A DNA stretch of 6,474 nt from Oscillospiraceae bacterium (GCA_028706415.1 JAQWBK010000083.1:1-6474), one strand, 5' to 3'; positions 1-6,357 are shown, numbered from the stretch's first letter. The notes: generated by a model from the letters alone, not told the origin. Numbers and translations: made by a program.

Positions 1-59
1 TGTCCTGTTTGGACATTCATACTATTTTCAAGTAATCAGTATTTTATTCTGTATGCAAG

Positions 60-87
60 AACGAGGCGAGTATATACCCGCCTCGTT
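60..87 (-). terminator. Stem-loop after opuAC, probable operon terminator
   Basis: A perfect 9-base inverted repeat (AACGAGGCG at 60-68 and CGCCTCGTT at 79-87) flanks a 10-base loop, starting 22 bases beyond the opuAC stop codon. Its place and GC-rich stem fit the intrinsic terminator of the opuA operon. On the minus strand the stem is followed only by TTCTTGCAT, so the U-tract is weak and termination may be partial. The hairpin could instead protect the mRNA 3' end. Confidence 0.65.
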
Positions 88-109
88 GTAAACTTATCTG
101 TAAGCCTAA

Positions 110-988
110 TTAGTGGTTAAACCAACCGTCTACCAATTCACTATTGTCCGCAATCCAAGCTTTTGCACCCTTGATATTGTCACCATGTTCATCCAAAGAT
201 GAAATAAGGGCGCCAAACTCTGCAGCAGAAAGTGAATAATTATCCAAGAAGGTATTAATCTCAGGGTAGTCTTCGGCAAAACCCAAGCGAGTGATAGGAT
301 TGATGGTTTCTTCACCACCAAAGGACTGCATGGGATCTTTTAAGAATTTCAAATTGAATTTGTCGAATTTCCAATGTGGAGCCCAACCGGTGACAACAAC
401 CCACTCATTATTCTCATAAGCTACTTTCAACTCGGCAGTCATGGCGGCGTCGCTACTGGTAATTAATTCCATATCACTCATATCATAATCCGTCAGTGCC
501 TGCGTGGCCGCGCGCATAATACCTGCACCTGCATCAATTCCGACAATCTGACCATTAAATTTGTCCGCATTTTCGTTAATCTCTTCAATGGAGTCGATGG
601 GTACATACTCCGGGACTACCAACCCAATGCCAGCACCTTCATATAACGGTCCAAGGTCAACAATTTTATCCTTTAGCTCTGAATAATACGCCTCGTGAGT
701 TCCGGGCAGCCAAGCAGTAACCATAAAATCTATGTCACCGGTGGCAAGGCTTTGCCACAGCAGTCCGGCATCCATATCTCTGAGGTTAATTTCCACATCA
801 AATTTATCTTCAAGCAGGACTTTGAGCATATGTGAGTTGGCATTTGCACATGCCCACTGAACATATCCCAGCTCAATAACAGGCTTATCTCCCGTGTCAC
901 CCTTTGATTCATCTGTACCGTTACAACCGGCAAACACCATGATAGTGGCTATGAGTATAGCCATAATAGTTGACAATTTCTTCTTCAT
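110..988 (-). CDS. opuAC: Glycine betaine ABC transporter, substrate-binding lipoprotein
   Basis: This is the extracellular ligand-binding subunit of an OpuA/ProU-type importer, 292 residues long, which is usual for the family. Residues 1-21 form a lipoprotein signal peptide (KKK, a hydrophobic stretch, then a lipobox ending FAGC), so Cys22 should carry the lipid anchor. The mature protein is an OpuAC-type binding domain. The motifs that build the betaine cage in B. subtilis OpuAC appear conserved: YVQW (Trp45), AWLPGTH (Trp93, His98) and GWAPHW (Trp202). This alignment is from memory. The two lobes occur in the order YVQW, AWLP, GWAPHW; B. subtilis OpuAC has GW.PHW first, so the two are circular permutations. 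The start is supported by AAAGGAGA at 997-1004, which overlaps the opuAB stop codon. It is the last gene of the operon, 14 bases after opuAB. Other quaternary amines such as proline betaine or carnitine are possible ligands. Confidence 0.93.
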   Translation of the reverse strand: MKKKLSTIMAILIATIMVFAGCNGTDESKGDTGDKPVIELGYVQWACANANSHMLKVLLEDKFDVEINLRDMDAGLLWQSLATGDIDFMVTAWLPGTHEAYYSELKDKIVDLGPLYEGAGIGLVVPEYVPIDSIEEINENADKFNGQIVGIDAGAGIMRAATQALTDYDMSDMELITSSDAAMTAELKVAYENNEWVVVTGWAPHWKFDKFNLKFLKDPMQSFGGEETINPITRLGFAEDYPEINTFLDNYSLSAAEFGALISSLDEHGDNIKGAKAWIADNSELVDGWFNH

Positions 989-1002
989 AATAAAATTCTC
1001 CT

Positions 1003-1842
1003 TTAAATTTTGGACGCATTCTTTGATGTTTTTCCCTGTGTCAATCGGTCTAATATAATGGCAATTACGACAACCGCCAACCCGCCTTCAAAAGCCATTC
1101 CGACCCGTAACCCCTGCACTCCGGTTAAGACGACAGAGCCCAGCCCGCCCGCACCAATCATGGAGGCGATGACAACCATGGACAAAGAGAGCATAATACA
1201 TTGATTAATCCCTGCCATAATAGTCGGCATTGCAAGTGGTAACTGGATCTTAAAAAGCATCTGGTGCCACAGCGAACCAAACGCTTCGCCCGCCTCAATT
1301 AGCTCCGCCGGCACCTGACGAATACCTAAATCCGTCAATCTAATAACCGGCGGCATGGAAAAGATGATTGTTGAGATGACTGCCGGTACAGCGCCAATTC
1401 GAAAAAAGAGTACTGCAGGAATCAGATAGACAAAAGCCGGCATTGTCTGCATCAAATCCAATATAGGGCGCAGTACAGTATTGACTGGTTTAATTTTAGC
1501 GGACAAAATACCCAGTGGCACACCAAAAGCCAGAGCGATCGCCGTTGCAGTAACGATTAAAGCCAATGTTGATTGGGTGGCAGCCCATAAATCCAAAGTC
1601 TGTATAAACAGTATTCCAAGCAAGCTAAAAATTGCAAGACCTTTACCGGAGCGCTTGTAAGCAATTAGCGCAATGATGATAGCAAACACCCAAAAGGGCA
1701 TAAATGATATTCCACGTTCCGTCCAGGACACTAAAAATTCAATAGTATTGCGTATTACGGCAAACAATCCGTTCCATGTCACACGCAAATAATCTACAAT
1801 TTCTGCAAAAACATCTCCAACCGGTAGCCTAGGTATCGTCAT
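1003..1842 (-). CDS. opuAB: Glycine betaine ABC transporter, permease
   Basis: This is the membrane channel subunit of the betaine importer, 279 residues, close to the usual size for OpuAB/ProW. After a polar N-terminal region (about 1-45) come hydrophobic segments at about 48-62, 68-84, 92-115, 137-163, 213-232 and 250-264, as in BPD_transp_1-type permeases. The ABC-contact (EAA) loop is clear at about 183-211: EAGEAFGSLWHQ followed by KIQLPLAMPTIMAG, with the conserved glycine and the I-x-LP core. The C-terminal SMIGAGGLG (227-235) is typical of ProW/OpuAB. Its first 14 bases overlap the end of opuAA, which suggests translational coupling. A purine-rich GGGAAGGGGGAA lies just upstream of the ATG, inside opuAA. 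Unlike many Firmicute systems in which permease and binding protein are fused, here they are separate genes. Confidence 0.95.
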   Translation of the reverse strand: MTIPRLPVGDVFAEIVDYLRVTWNGLFAVIRNTIEFLVSWTERGISFMPFWVFAIIIALIAYKRSGKGLAIFSLLGILFIQTLDLWAATQSTLALIVTATAIALAFGVPLGILSAKIKPVNTVLRPILDLMQTMPAFVYLIPAVLFFRIGAVPAVISTIIFSMPPVIRLTDLGIRQVPAELIEAGEAFGSLWHQMLFKIQLPLAMPTIMAGINQCIMLSLSMVVIASMIGAGGLGSVVLTGVQGLRVGMAFEGGLAVVVIAIILDRLTQGKTSKNASKI

Positions 1843-3034
1843 GACCGTTCCCCCTTCCCGGAATCATTGTTCTCAGAATGCTGCTCTTAATTATAACCCC
1901 CATCAACTTGCCTGTGTCATCAACAACGGCAACAGGCACCGAGGACTGGAGTGTTGATTCTATAATCTGCTTAATATTGGTGTCTGGGGCAATCCGCTCA
2001 ACTTCATCTTCTTTCGTGATGCCATGAAGTGTGGGCTTCCCTTCGTGCACAGCTTGCTGCAGTGCACTTGCAGAAACCGCTCCGCACAGGATTCGCCCCT
2101 CTTTGGTGACCAGTATATTTTCCAGACCGTATTTCTTGCATTCTGAAAGCGCAACCAACGGGTTTTTGTTGATGTTAGCCGTTGTCCATGGCTTGCTCAT
2201 GATGTCCGCTGCGGTGAGCAGACCGCTGCGGTCAACGCTCTGGACGAAACGCTCTACATATTCATCCGCAGGGTTAGCTAAAATCTCCTCCGGCTTACCG
2301 ATTTGAATTACCTTTCCATCCTTCATTAGCATAATCCGGTCGCCCAACTTTATTGCTTCGTCCAGGTCATGGGTGATAAAGATGATCGTTTTTTTCATCT
2401 TGTGTTGTAAATCAATCAGTTCATCTTGCATATCGCTCCGAATCAGGGGGTCTAAGGCACTGAATGCCTCATCCATAAGCAAAACCTCCGGGTCGTTTGC
2501 CAAAGCACGCGCTAATCCGACGCGTTGCTTCATTCCCCCTGATAACTGATCAGGATAGCTGTCCTCATAGCCTTCCAGACCGACAAGTGCCAAAGCTTCA
2601 AGTGCTTTTGCCTTCCTTTTCGCCGGACTGATTTTCTGCACTTCCAACCCATATTCGGTGTTGGCAAGCACGGTACGGTTAGGCAAAAGGGCAAAGTTTT
2701 GAAACACCATGCTCATAGCAGTGCGACGCACCCCAATCAGCTGCCTTTTTTTCATGCTTGTCAATTCTTGCCCATCTAAAATAACTTGCCCTGCAGTCGG
2801 TTTGATAAGACGATTGAGGCAACGGATAACCGTTGATTTGCCGCTTCCGGAAAGACCCATAATGACAAAAGTCTCCCCTTCATGCACCTCAAAGTTCACA
2901 TCACTCATGCCGACCGTCATCCCGGTCTCCTTCAATATCTCATCTTTTCCTTTTCCTTCTTTGATGAGTCTAACACCCAGTTTTGGGTTAAATCCAAATA
3001 CTTTGTATAAATTCCGCACAACTAATTTACTCAT
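1829..3034 (-). CDS. opuAA: Glycine betaine ABC transporter, ATPase with tandem CBS domains
   Basis: This is the cytoplasmic ATPase that drives betaine uptake, 401 residues. Its ABC domain covers about 1-265: Walker A GLSGSGKST (60-68), Q-loop Gln112 in VFQNFALLP, signature LSGGMKQ (164-170), Walker B VLLMDEA (184-190), D-loop SALD (192-195) and switch His222. The early residues KVFGFNP are typical of the OpuAA/ProV family. Two CBS modules follow at roughly 275-330 and 338-392. In characterised OpuA/OpuC transporters such tandem CBS domains sense ionic strength and/or cyclic di-AMP, so post-translational control is expected here by family. The ATG at 3032-3034 is supported by GGGAGG at 3040-3045, five bases upstream. 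It is the first gene of the operon, about 107 bases from the start site predicted for the promoter at 3148-3176. All catalytic motifs are intact. Confidence 0.96.
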   Translation of the reverse strand: MSKLVVRNLYKVFGFNPKLGVRLIKEGKGKDEILKETGMTVGMSDVNFEVHEGETFVIMGLSGSGKSTVIRCLNRLIKPTAGQVILDGQELTSMKKRQLIGVRRTAMSMVFQNFALLPNRTVLANTEYGLEVQKISPAKRKAKALEALALVGLEGYEDSYPDQLSGGMKQRVGLARALANDPEVLLMDEAFSALDPLIRSDMQDELIDLQHKMKKTIIFITHDLDEAIKLGDRIMLMKDGKVIQIGKPEEILANPADEYVERFVQSVDRSGLLTAADIMSKPWTTANINKNPLVALSECKKYGLENILVTKEGRILCGAVSASALQQAVHEGKPTLHGITKEDEVERIAPDTNIKQIIESTLQSSVPVAVVDDTGKLMGVIIKSSILRTMIPGRGNGHDDT

Positions 3035-3147
3035 AAATACCTCCCTTCAAAATGTTAAAGGCACATGCATTATAAGTAAATAAATACATAAAATAACAAC
3101 GCCCTTCTTATGATCAGAATTCTTCGTGCCGAAAAACAAACACGCCA

Positions 3148-3176
3148 ATTATATAATACAAGTTGTCGGTTGTCAA
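3148..3176 (-). promoter_or_regulatory. Perfect-consensus sigma-A promoter of the opuA operon
   Basis: On the minus strand TTGACA (plus positions 3171-3176) and TATAAT (3148-3153) are separated by exactly 17 bases. Transcription would start near 3141, giving a leader of about 107 bases before opuAA. The spacer and -35 region hold a direct repeat (TTGTC at 3163-3167 and again at 3170-3174, plus strand). A second TATAAT at 3069-3074 has only a poor -35 partner (TTGTTA, 19 bases away) and may be a weak additional promoter. No operator is recognisable with confidence. Confidence 0.85.
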
Positions 3177-3212
3177 GTGTTAGTTTAATCTGGGTCCTTT
3201 TCTTCTTTCTGT

Positions 3213-3262
3213 AAAAAGCCCGCTCCAAAACCGCTATGAAGCGAGTAATGGTGCGGCTTTTT
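3213..3262. other. Terminator-like compound hairpin between tRNA-Lys and opuA
   Basis: AAAAAGCC (3213-3220) and GGCTTTTT (3255-3262) are perfect complements. Past a one-base bulge the stem continues with two more pairs, a mismatch and two further pairs. A separate inner hairpin, CGCT/AGCG (3232-3235 and 3240-3243), has a four-base loop. The A-run and T-run at the two ends make it look like a terminator in either direction. It lies just upstream of the opuA promoter, which it could insulate from read-through. It may also be the end of an unrecognised small RNA, although no good promoter for one was found. The rest of the 3035-3414 intergenic stretch holds only the opuA promoter and leader and the tRNA terminator. 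Confidence 0.55.
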
Positions 3263-3355
3263 CGCATTTGTACACCACTTTTAGGCACAAACATGTGGTT
3301 ATTAATGAGCTTTTTTGGTTTATAAGGCTTTATTGTATCATGTATCAGGCATAAG

Positions 3356-3403
3356 AAAAACCCTCTTAAAGCAGCCGGAAACGGCTGTTTTAAGAGGGTT
3401 TTT
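3356..3403. terminator. Bidirectional intrinsic terminator after tRNA-Lys
   Basis: Two 17-base arms (3361-3377 and 3382-3398) pair with one mismatch around a four-base loop. They are flanked by AAAAA (3356-3360) and TTTTT (3399-3403), so each strand gives a long stem followed by a five-base U-tract. It starts 12 bases from the 3' end of the mature tRNA-Lys on the minus strand. The single imperfect pair is G.U in a plus-strand RNA but A.C in a minus-strand RNA. Confidence 0.9.
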
Positions 3404-3414
3404 CATCTCACCTT

Positions 3415-3490
3415 TGGTGAGCCATCGGGGATTCGAACCCCGGACCCTTTGATTAAAAGTCAAATGCTCTGCCAACTGAGCTAATGGCTC
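3415..3490 (-). tRNA. tRNA-Lys (anticodon TTT)
   Basis: This is a complete 76-base cloverleaf. The acceptor stem is GAGCCAT/ATGGCTC, followed by discriminator A and an encoded CCA (plus positions 3415-3417). The D-arm contains AGCTCAGTTGGCAGAGC. The anticodon loop CTTTTAA sits on a TTTGA/TCAAA stem and gives anticodon TTT (lysine AAA/AAG). The T-arm is GGGG-TTCGAAT-CCCC. It is transcribed from its own consensus promoter about 16 bases upstream of the mature 5' end and ends in the terminator at 3356-3403. No other tRNA is adjacent. Confidence 0.97.
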
Positions 3491-3512
3491 GTAGTTGCGG
3501 TCGCGCCAAGAT

Positions 3513-3541
3513 ATTATAACCAAATGACCACTTGATGTCAA
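3513..3541 (-). promoter_or_regulatory. Perfect-consensus promoter of tRNA-Lys
   Basis: On the minus strand TTGACA (3536-3541) and TATAAT (3513-3518) are 17 bases apart, with a predicted start near 3506. Upstream of the -35 box the sequence is strongly A/T-rich, including a run of seven A at 3565-3571, which resembles an UP element of stable-RNA promoters. The -35 box lies inside a short inverted repeat (CTTGA, two bases, TCAAG at 3531-3542). Confidence 0.88.
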
Positions 3542-3551
3542 GCAAAAGAGT

Positions 3552-3584
3552 ATAATATTCTGCATTTTTTTCAAGTAATATTAT
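3552..3584. repeat. AT-rich inverted repeat upstream of the tRNA-Lys promoter
   Basis: ATAATATT (3552-3559) and AATATTAT (3577-3584) are perfect reverse complements separated by 17 bases that include a seven-base T-run. It lies 10 bases upstream of the tRNA -35 box and downstream of the CofE-like gene. It could be a weak AT-rich stem or part of an UP element. It lacks the GC stem of an intrinsic terminator, and I see no clear terminator for the CofE-like gene in 3491-3639. Confidence 0.5.
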
Positions 3585-3639
3585 CATTGGTTTTTTGCAC
3601 GGTAAATCTGCCGACAAAAATCTTTCTTGCCTTGCAGGA

Positions 3640-4449
3640 TCAATGCCCTTGCGGTGGATGCTCGATTTCCTTTACCGGCACATATTCCTCGGCCGGCGCG
3701 TCCCCGATATCCCTAATAATCACAAAGGGTGTAAGCTCGTCATCCTGCCCCGCCGGATTGTCCATAATAAGCTGGGCAAAAAACTCTGTGGGCTTGTCCA
3801 TAAGCGAAGGGGAACGACCCAAAACCTCCACATTTATATCGTTGGCATCAACCACCAAACAGTATATCCCAAGCTCCTGCTCGATATCTTGGCAAACCTT
3901 ATCGGGATCACGCGGGTTTAGGACCGCAATCGTATGGTAGGTTTCAAACGCTGAATTATTATAAAACCCGTCAATTCCGGCGATATCATGCCCCACGATT
4001 TGATAAAAAACGCCGCGTTTACCGAATATCTTGCACACGGCGCTGCAAAAGGATGCCCATAAAATCAGGGGCAGCCCCTTTATATCAATCGCAAGCTGGA
4101 GTTTATACGGCTCGTCCATTCCGATTCCGTTGGCGTTTCTGGTGGCGAATTTGGATAAAATCCTTGCCCAGAAACCCAGCTTTACATCCTTTTTCTCGAC
4201 AATATTATCTTGGCACATTGAAATAACCTTTTCGCTCATGGTTACAATATCGCCCTGATTATAAAGGGGGGAAATATACCGGCGCACAACCTCAATATAA
4301 TCCTCTCCGCGTTCAACAAAGTGGGTTTGAACGGCATACCGCTCAAACCTCCCGCCTTCCACCTCTCGCAGCCCACGAACAAAGTAGGTTATCCCGTCCT
4401 TTTCGCGCCGGTTATCATTTAAGTTCAAATTACCTTCATACCAAGCCAT
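3640..4449 (-). CDS. F420-0:gamma-glutamyl ligase (CofE-like) superfamily protein, role unknown
   Basis: This predicted soluble protein of 269 residues resembles the CofE/F420_ligase superfamily. Conserved-looking blocks are VERGEDYIEVVRRY and GDIVTMSEKVISM (about 45-78), IFGKRGVFYQIVGHDIAGIDG (141-161), DPDKVCQDIEQELGI (181-195), VVDANDINVEVLG (199-211) and DNPAGQDDELTPFVIIR (230-246). In true CofE the segment before FGR is S/T-D-T, with a metal-binding aspartate; here it is AVCK (Cys139-Lys140), so the classical metal site may be altered. That comparison is from memory. F420 is not expected in most Clostridia, and no cofC, cofD or F420-dependent enzyme is nearby, so the ligase reaction should not be assumed. 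The start chosen is the ATG at 4447-4449, with GGAGG at 4457-4461 seven bases upstream. A start at 4516-4518 would translate through the GC-rich hairpin and has no comparable binding site. Confidence 0.75.
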   Translation of the reverse strand: MAWYEGNLNLNDNRREKDGITYFVRGLREVEGGRFERYAVQTHFVERGEDYIEVVRRYISPLYNQGDIVTMSEKVISMCQDNIVEKKDVKLGFWARILSKFATRNANGIGMDEPYKLQLAIDIKGLPLILWASFCSAVCKIFGKRGVFYQIVGHDIAGIDGFYNNSAFETYHTIAVLNPRDPDKVCQDIEQELGIYCLVVDANDINVEVLGRSPSLMDKPTEFFAQLIMDNPAGQDDELTPFVIIRDIGDAPAEEYVPVKEIEHPPQGH

Positions 4450-4486
4450 GAGTAAGCCTCCAAAGACCACATTATGATACAAATAA

Positions 4487-4506
4487 GGCGGGGTTGTCAC
4501 CCCGCC
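4487..4506 (-). terminator. GC-rich hairpin between the P-loop gene and the CofE-like gene
   Basis: A perfect 8-base stem (GGCGGGGT at 4487-4494, ACCCCGCC at 4499-4506) with a four-base loop lies 21 bases beyond the P-loop gene stop codon. In the minus-strand RNA it is followed by a U-rich stretch interrupted by A and G (TTATTTGTAT). It is probably a full or partial terminator of the pgi/P-loop transcript. The CofE-like gene starts only 37 bases further on. A poor promoter-like pair, GTGACA and CATAAT 18 bases apart, overlaps the hairpin and is not strong enough to call. Confidence 0.65.
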
Positions 4507-4527
4507 CGCATTAAACAAACGAGATTT

Positions 4528-4941
4528 TTATTCAAATGCGAATTTAGCTATCCGCTCAGAAAGCTCATCCTTACTTGCGGAAATGGTCATTACAAGGTTG
4601 GCCCCCGAAATCTCGCACATTGCACTAAGCTTCTCGATGAAATCGGCCAGCTCCTCCAGATTGCTGCCTCCGATTTTTAATGTAGAATCCACAAAAATAT
4701 CTGTAATATCGTAATTGCCCGCACACATTCCCGAAATAAATCCGAAGAAAGCATCATAGCCCTTGATAGCGTATTCGTCGGCGGCAACCAGTCGGGTTTT
4801 ATACCCGATATTGTAAGAAAGCTGGCTGTTTTTTTCGATAAGCACCACATTGCCTTTGGACTTAATCGTTGCCTCATTACACATGTCGATGAGGCGCTTG
4901 GTCTTGCCTGAGCCCTTGTTGCCGAGGATTAATCTAATCAT
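4528..4941 (-). CDS. Small P-loop NTPase, function unknown
   Basis: This 137-residue protein has a clear N-terminal Walker A motif, GNKGSGKT (7-14, Lys13 and Thr14). A plausible Walker B strand, DIFVDS (81-86), ends at Asp85, and a later strand, ANLVMTISAS (114-123), could carry a sensor residue. It has no signal peptide or membrane segment, and little room for more than a minimal nucleotide-binding domain. Similar short Clostridial proteins have, to my recollection, been labelled 'ATP-binding' or 'twitching motility protein PilT'; nothing here supports a pilus role, as the PilT-specific His and Asp boxes are absent. The start at 4939-4941 is chosen because GGAGG (4949-4953) is seven bases away. 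An ATG two codons earlier is too close to it, and one further upstream (4972-4974) lies before it. It follows pgi by 75 bases and may share its transcript. Confidence 0.8.
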   Translation of the reverse strand: MIRLILGNKGSGKTKRLIDMCNEATIKSKGNVVLIEKNSQLSYNIGYKTRLVAADEYAIKGYDAFFGFISGMCAGNYDITDIFVDSTLKIGGSNLEELADFIEKLSAMCEISGANLVMTISASKDELSERIAKFAFE

Positions 4942-4956
4942 TTTCATTCCTCCTAA

Positions 4957-4981
4957 GATATAGTATATCCGCAATCTGCGG
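4957..4981. repeat. Abutting palindrome and short hairpin before the P-loop gene
   Basis: GATATA-G-TATATC (4957-4969) is a perfect 13-base palindrome about a central G, four bases upstream of the GGAGG of the P-loop gene. It abuts, sharing one base, CCGCA-ATC-TGCGG (4969-4981), a 5-base stem with a three-base loop. The pair may form leader or intergenic RNA structure or an operator. It includes TATACT on the minus strand, but no matching -35 box is seen, so I do not call a promoter. Confidence 0.45.
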
Positions 4982-5016
4982 TGTTAGACGGTTATAACAG
5001 AAAGCCGCAAAAGCAG

Positions 5017-6357
5017 TCAGCGTCCCAGTCTTTGTTCCAAAACCGCTTTTTCTTTTTCATACCCGGGCTTTCCCAGTAATGCAAACATATTGCGCTTATA
5101 GCTTTCAACCCCGGGTTGGTCAAACGGATTGACACCCAGCAAATACCCCGAAACTGCACAGGCTTTTTCAAAGAAATATATAAGATATCCAAGCTCCTGC
5201 TCGCTGACAGCGGGAACTCTCAATACAATATTCGGGGTTCCTCCGTCGCTGTGGGCAAGAACGGTTCCCTCAAACGCCTTTTGATTAATATATTCCATGG
5301 TGCGTCCGGCAAGGAAGTTCAGCCCGTCCGCATTTTCCTTATCCTCTTTAACCATTATTTCCTTTTGAATTTCATCAAACAAAACAACCGTCTCAAACAA
5401 AATATTCGACCCATCCTGCACAAACTGACCGAGTGAATGAAGGTCTGTCGAGAAGACAACAGAAGCAGGGAACAGGCCCTTGCCGTCTTTGCCCTCGCTT
5501 TCGCCGTAAAGCTGCTTCCACCATTCGGACATCATGGCGTAATTGGGCTCATAACTCACCATCAGTTCGACGGCTCGTCCCTTTCTGAGAAGAATGTTTC
5601 TGACGGCGGCATACCGATAACAATCGTTTTTACTCAGGTCAGGATCGGATAACTCCTGCTGTGCCTGGGCTGCCCCCTTCATGAGCCCGTCGATATCACA
5701 TCCGGCAACCGCAATCGGAAGGAGGCCGACCGCCGTGAGAACCGAAAAACGGCCGCCGACATCATCCGGCACAACAAAGGTTTCAAACCCCTCTCGGTCG
5801 GACAATTCCTTTAATGTCCCCCGCGCCTTGTCGGTGGTTATATAAATGCGCTTTTTGGCCTCCTCCGCCCCCACAGTGCGCTCAAGAAAATCGCGAAAAA
5901 CACGAAACGCAATGGCCGGTTCGGTGGTGGTACCGGATTTGGATATTACATTAATCGAAAGACGACGCCCCTCACAAAGCTCAAGAAGCTCGGCTAAAGC
6001 AGACGAGCTTATACTGTTACCAGCAAAATAAATATCCGGTGTATTTTTGCGCTTTTGATTATAAAGGGGAGATTTTAAAAATTCAATCGCGGCCCGTGCG
6101 CCCAGATACGAACCTCCGATACCAATTACCACAAAAACATCGGTGTCCTTCTGAATGCGCGCGGCCGCGTTTTTTATACGAGATATTTCAGTTTTATCAT
6201 AATCGGTCGGCAGGGTCAGCCAACCAAGAAAATCACTGCCCAGCCCGGTTCCTTCATGGAGCAGCTCATGAGCGACATTTACCTGCCCCTGCAAAGCCCC
6301 CAGCTCATGTGAACCTATAAACCCTTCAAGATAACGAGTATCAATTGATACCGGCAT
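5017..6357 (-). CDS. pgi: Glucose-6-phosphate isomerase
   Basis: This enzyme interconverts glucose-6-phosphate and fructose-6-phosphate in the cytoplasm, at the second step of glycolysis and the reverse step of gluconeogenesis. It has 446 residues, the usual length of the short Firmicute form. Sugar-phosphate contacts are visible in the SIS domains: GIGGSYLGARA (79-89) and SKSGTTTEP (139-147). Both family signatures are present: DDVGGRFSVLTAVG (198-211), with Arg203, and GYLLGVNPFDQPGVESYK (404-421), with Lys421. Expected catalytic residues by comparison with other isomerases are Glu286 (in GESEGKD) and His307 (in TDLHSLGQ). The start at 6355-6357 follows GGGAGG at 6365-6370. It has its own promoter at 6408-6436, and the P-loop gene follows without an obvious terminator. 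No truncation or missing residue is seen. Confidence 0.97.
   Translation of the reverse strand: MPVSIDTRYLEGFIGSHELGALQGQVNVAHELLHEGTGLGSDFLGWLTLPTDYDKTEISRIKNAAARIQKDTDVFVVIGIGGSYLGARAAIEFLKSPLYNQKRKNTPDIYFAGNSISSSALAELLELCEGRRLSINVISKSGTTTEPAIAFRVFRDFLERTVGAEEAKKRIYITTDKARGTLKELSDREGFETFVVPDDVGGRFSVLTAVGLLPIAVAGCDIDGLMKGAAQAQQELSDPDLSKNDCYRYAAVRNILLRKGRAVELMVSYEPNYAMMSEWWKQLYGESEGKDGKGLFPASVVFSTDLHSLGQFVQDGSNILFETVVLFDEIQKEIMVKEDKENADGLNFLAGRTMEYINQKAFEGTVLAHSDGGTPNIVLRVPAVSEQELGYLIYFFEKACAVSGYLLGVNPFDQPGVESYKRNMFALLGKPGYEKEKAVLEQRLGR

Noticed and set aside
1..15. Short inverted repeat TGTCC-TGTTT-GGACA at the window edge
   Set aside because: Only 5 paired bases, no U-tract on either side, and the flanking sequence is cut off, so it cannot be assigned to any element.
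3070..3294. A 74-codon minus-strand reading frame rich in Lys/Arg
   Set aside because: It covers the compound hairpin and the perfect opuA promoter, has no good ribosome binding site, and its composition is that of translated non-coding DNA. A short peptide gene cannot be fully excluded.
3415..3490. tRNA-Lys as an integration site for a mobile element
   Set aside because: No integrase gene and no direct repeat of the tRNA 3' end is visible in the window.
3338..3574. A 78-codon minus-strand reading frame
   Set aside because: It runs through the tRNA-Lys gene, its promoter and its terminator. The EPLAQLAEHLTF... peptide is the known spurious translation of a tRNA.
4450..4518. N-terminal extension of the CofE-like protein by 23 residues
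   Set aside because: It would translate through the GC-rich hairpin and has no good ribosome binding site, whereas the ATG at 4447-4449 has GGAGG at ideal distance.
5437..6320. Several plus-strand reading frames inside pgi
   Set aside because: They are shadows of a complete, well-conserved gene on the opposite strand and resemble no known protein.
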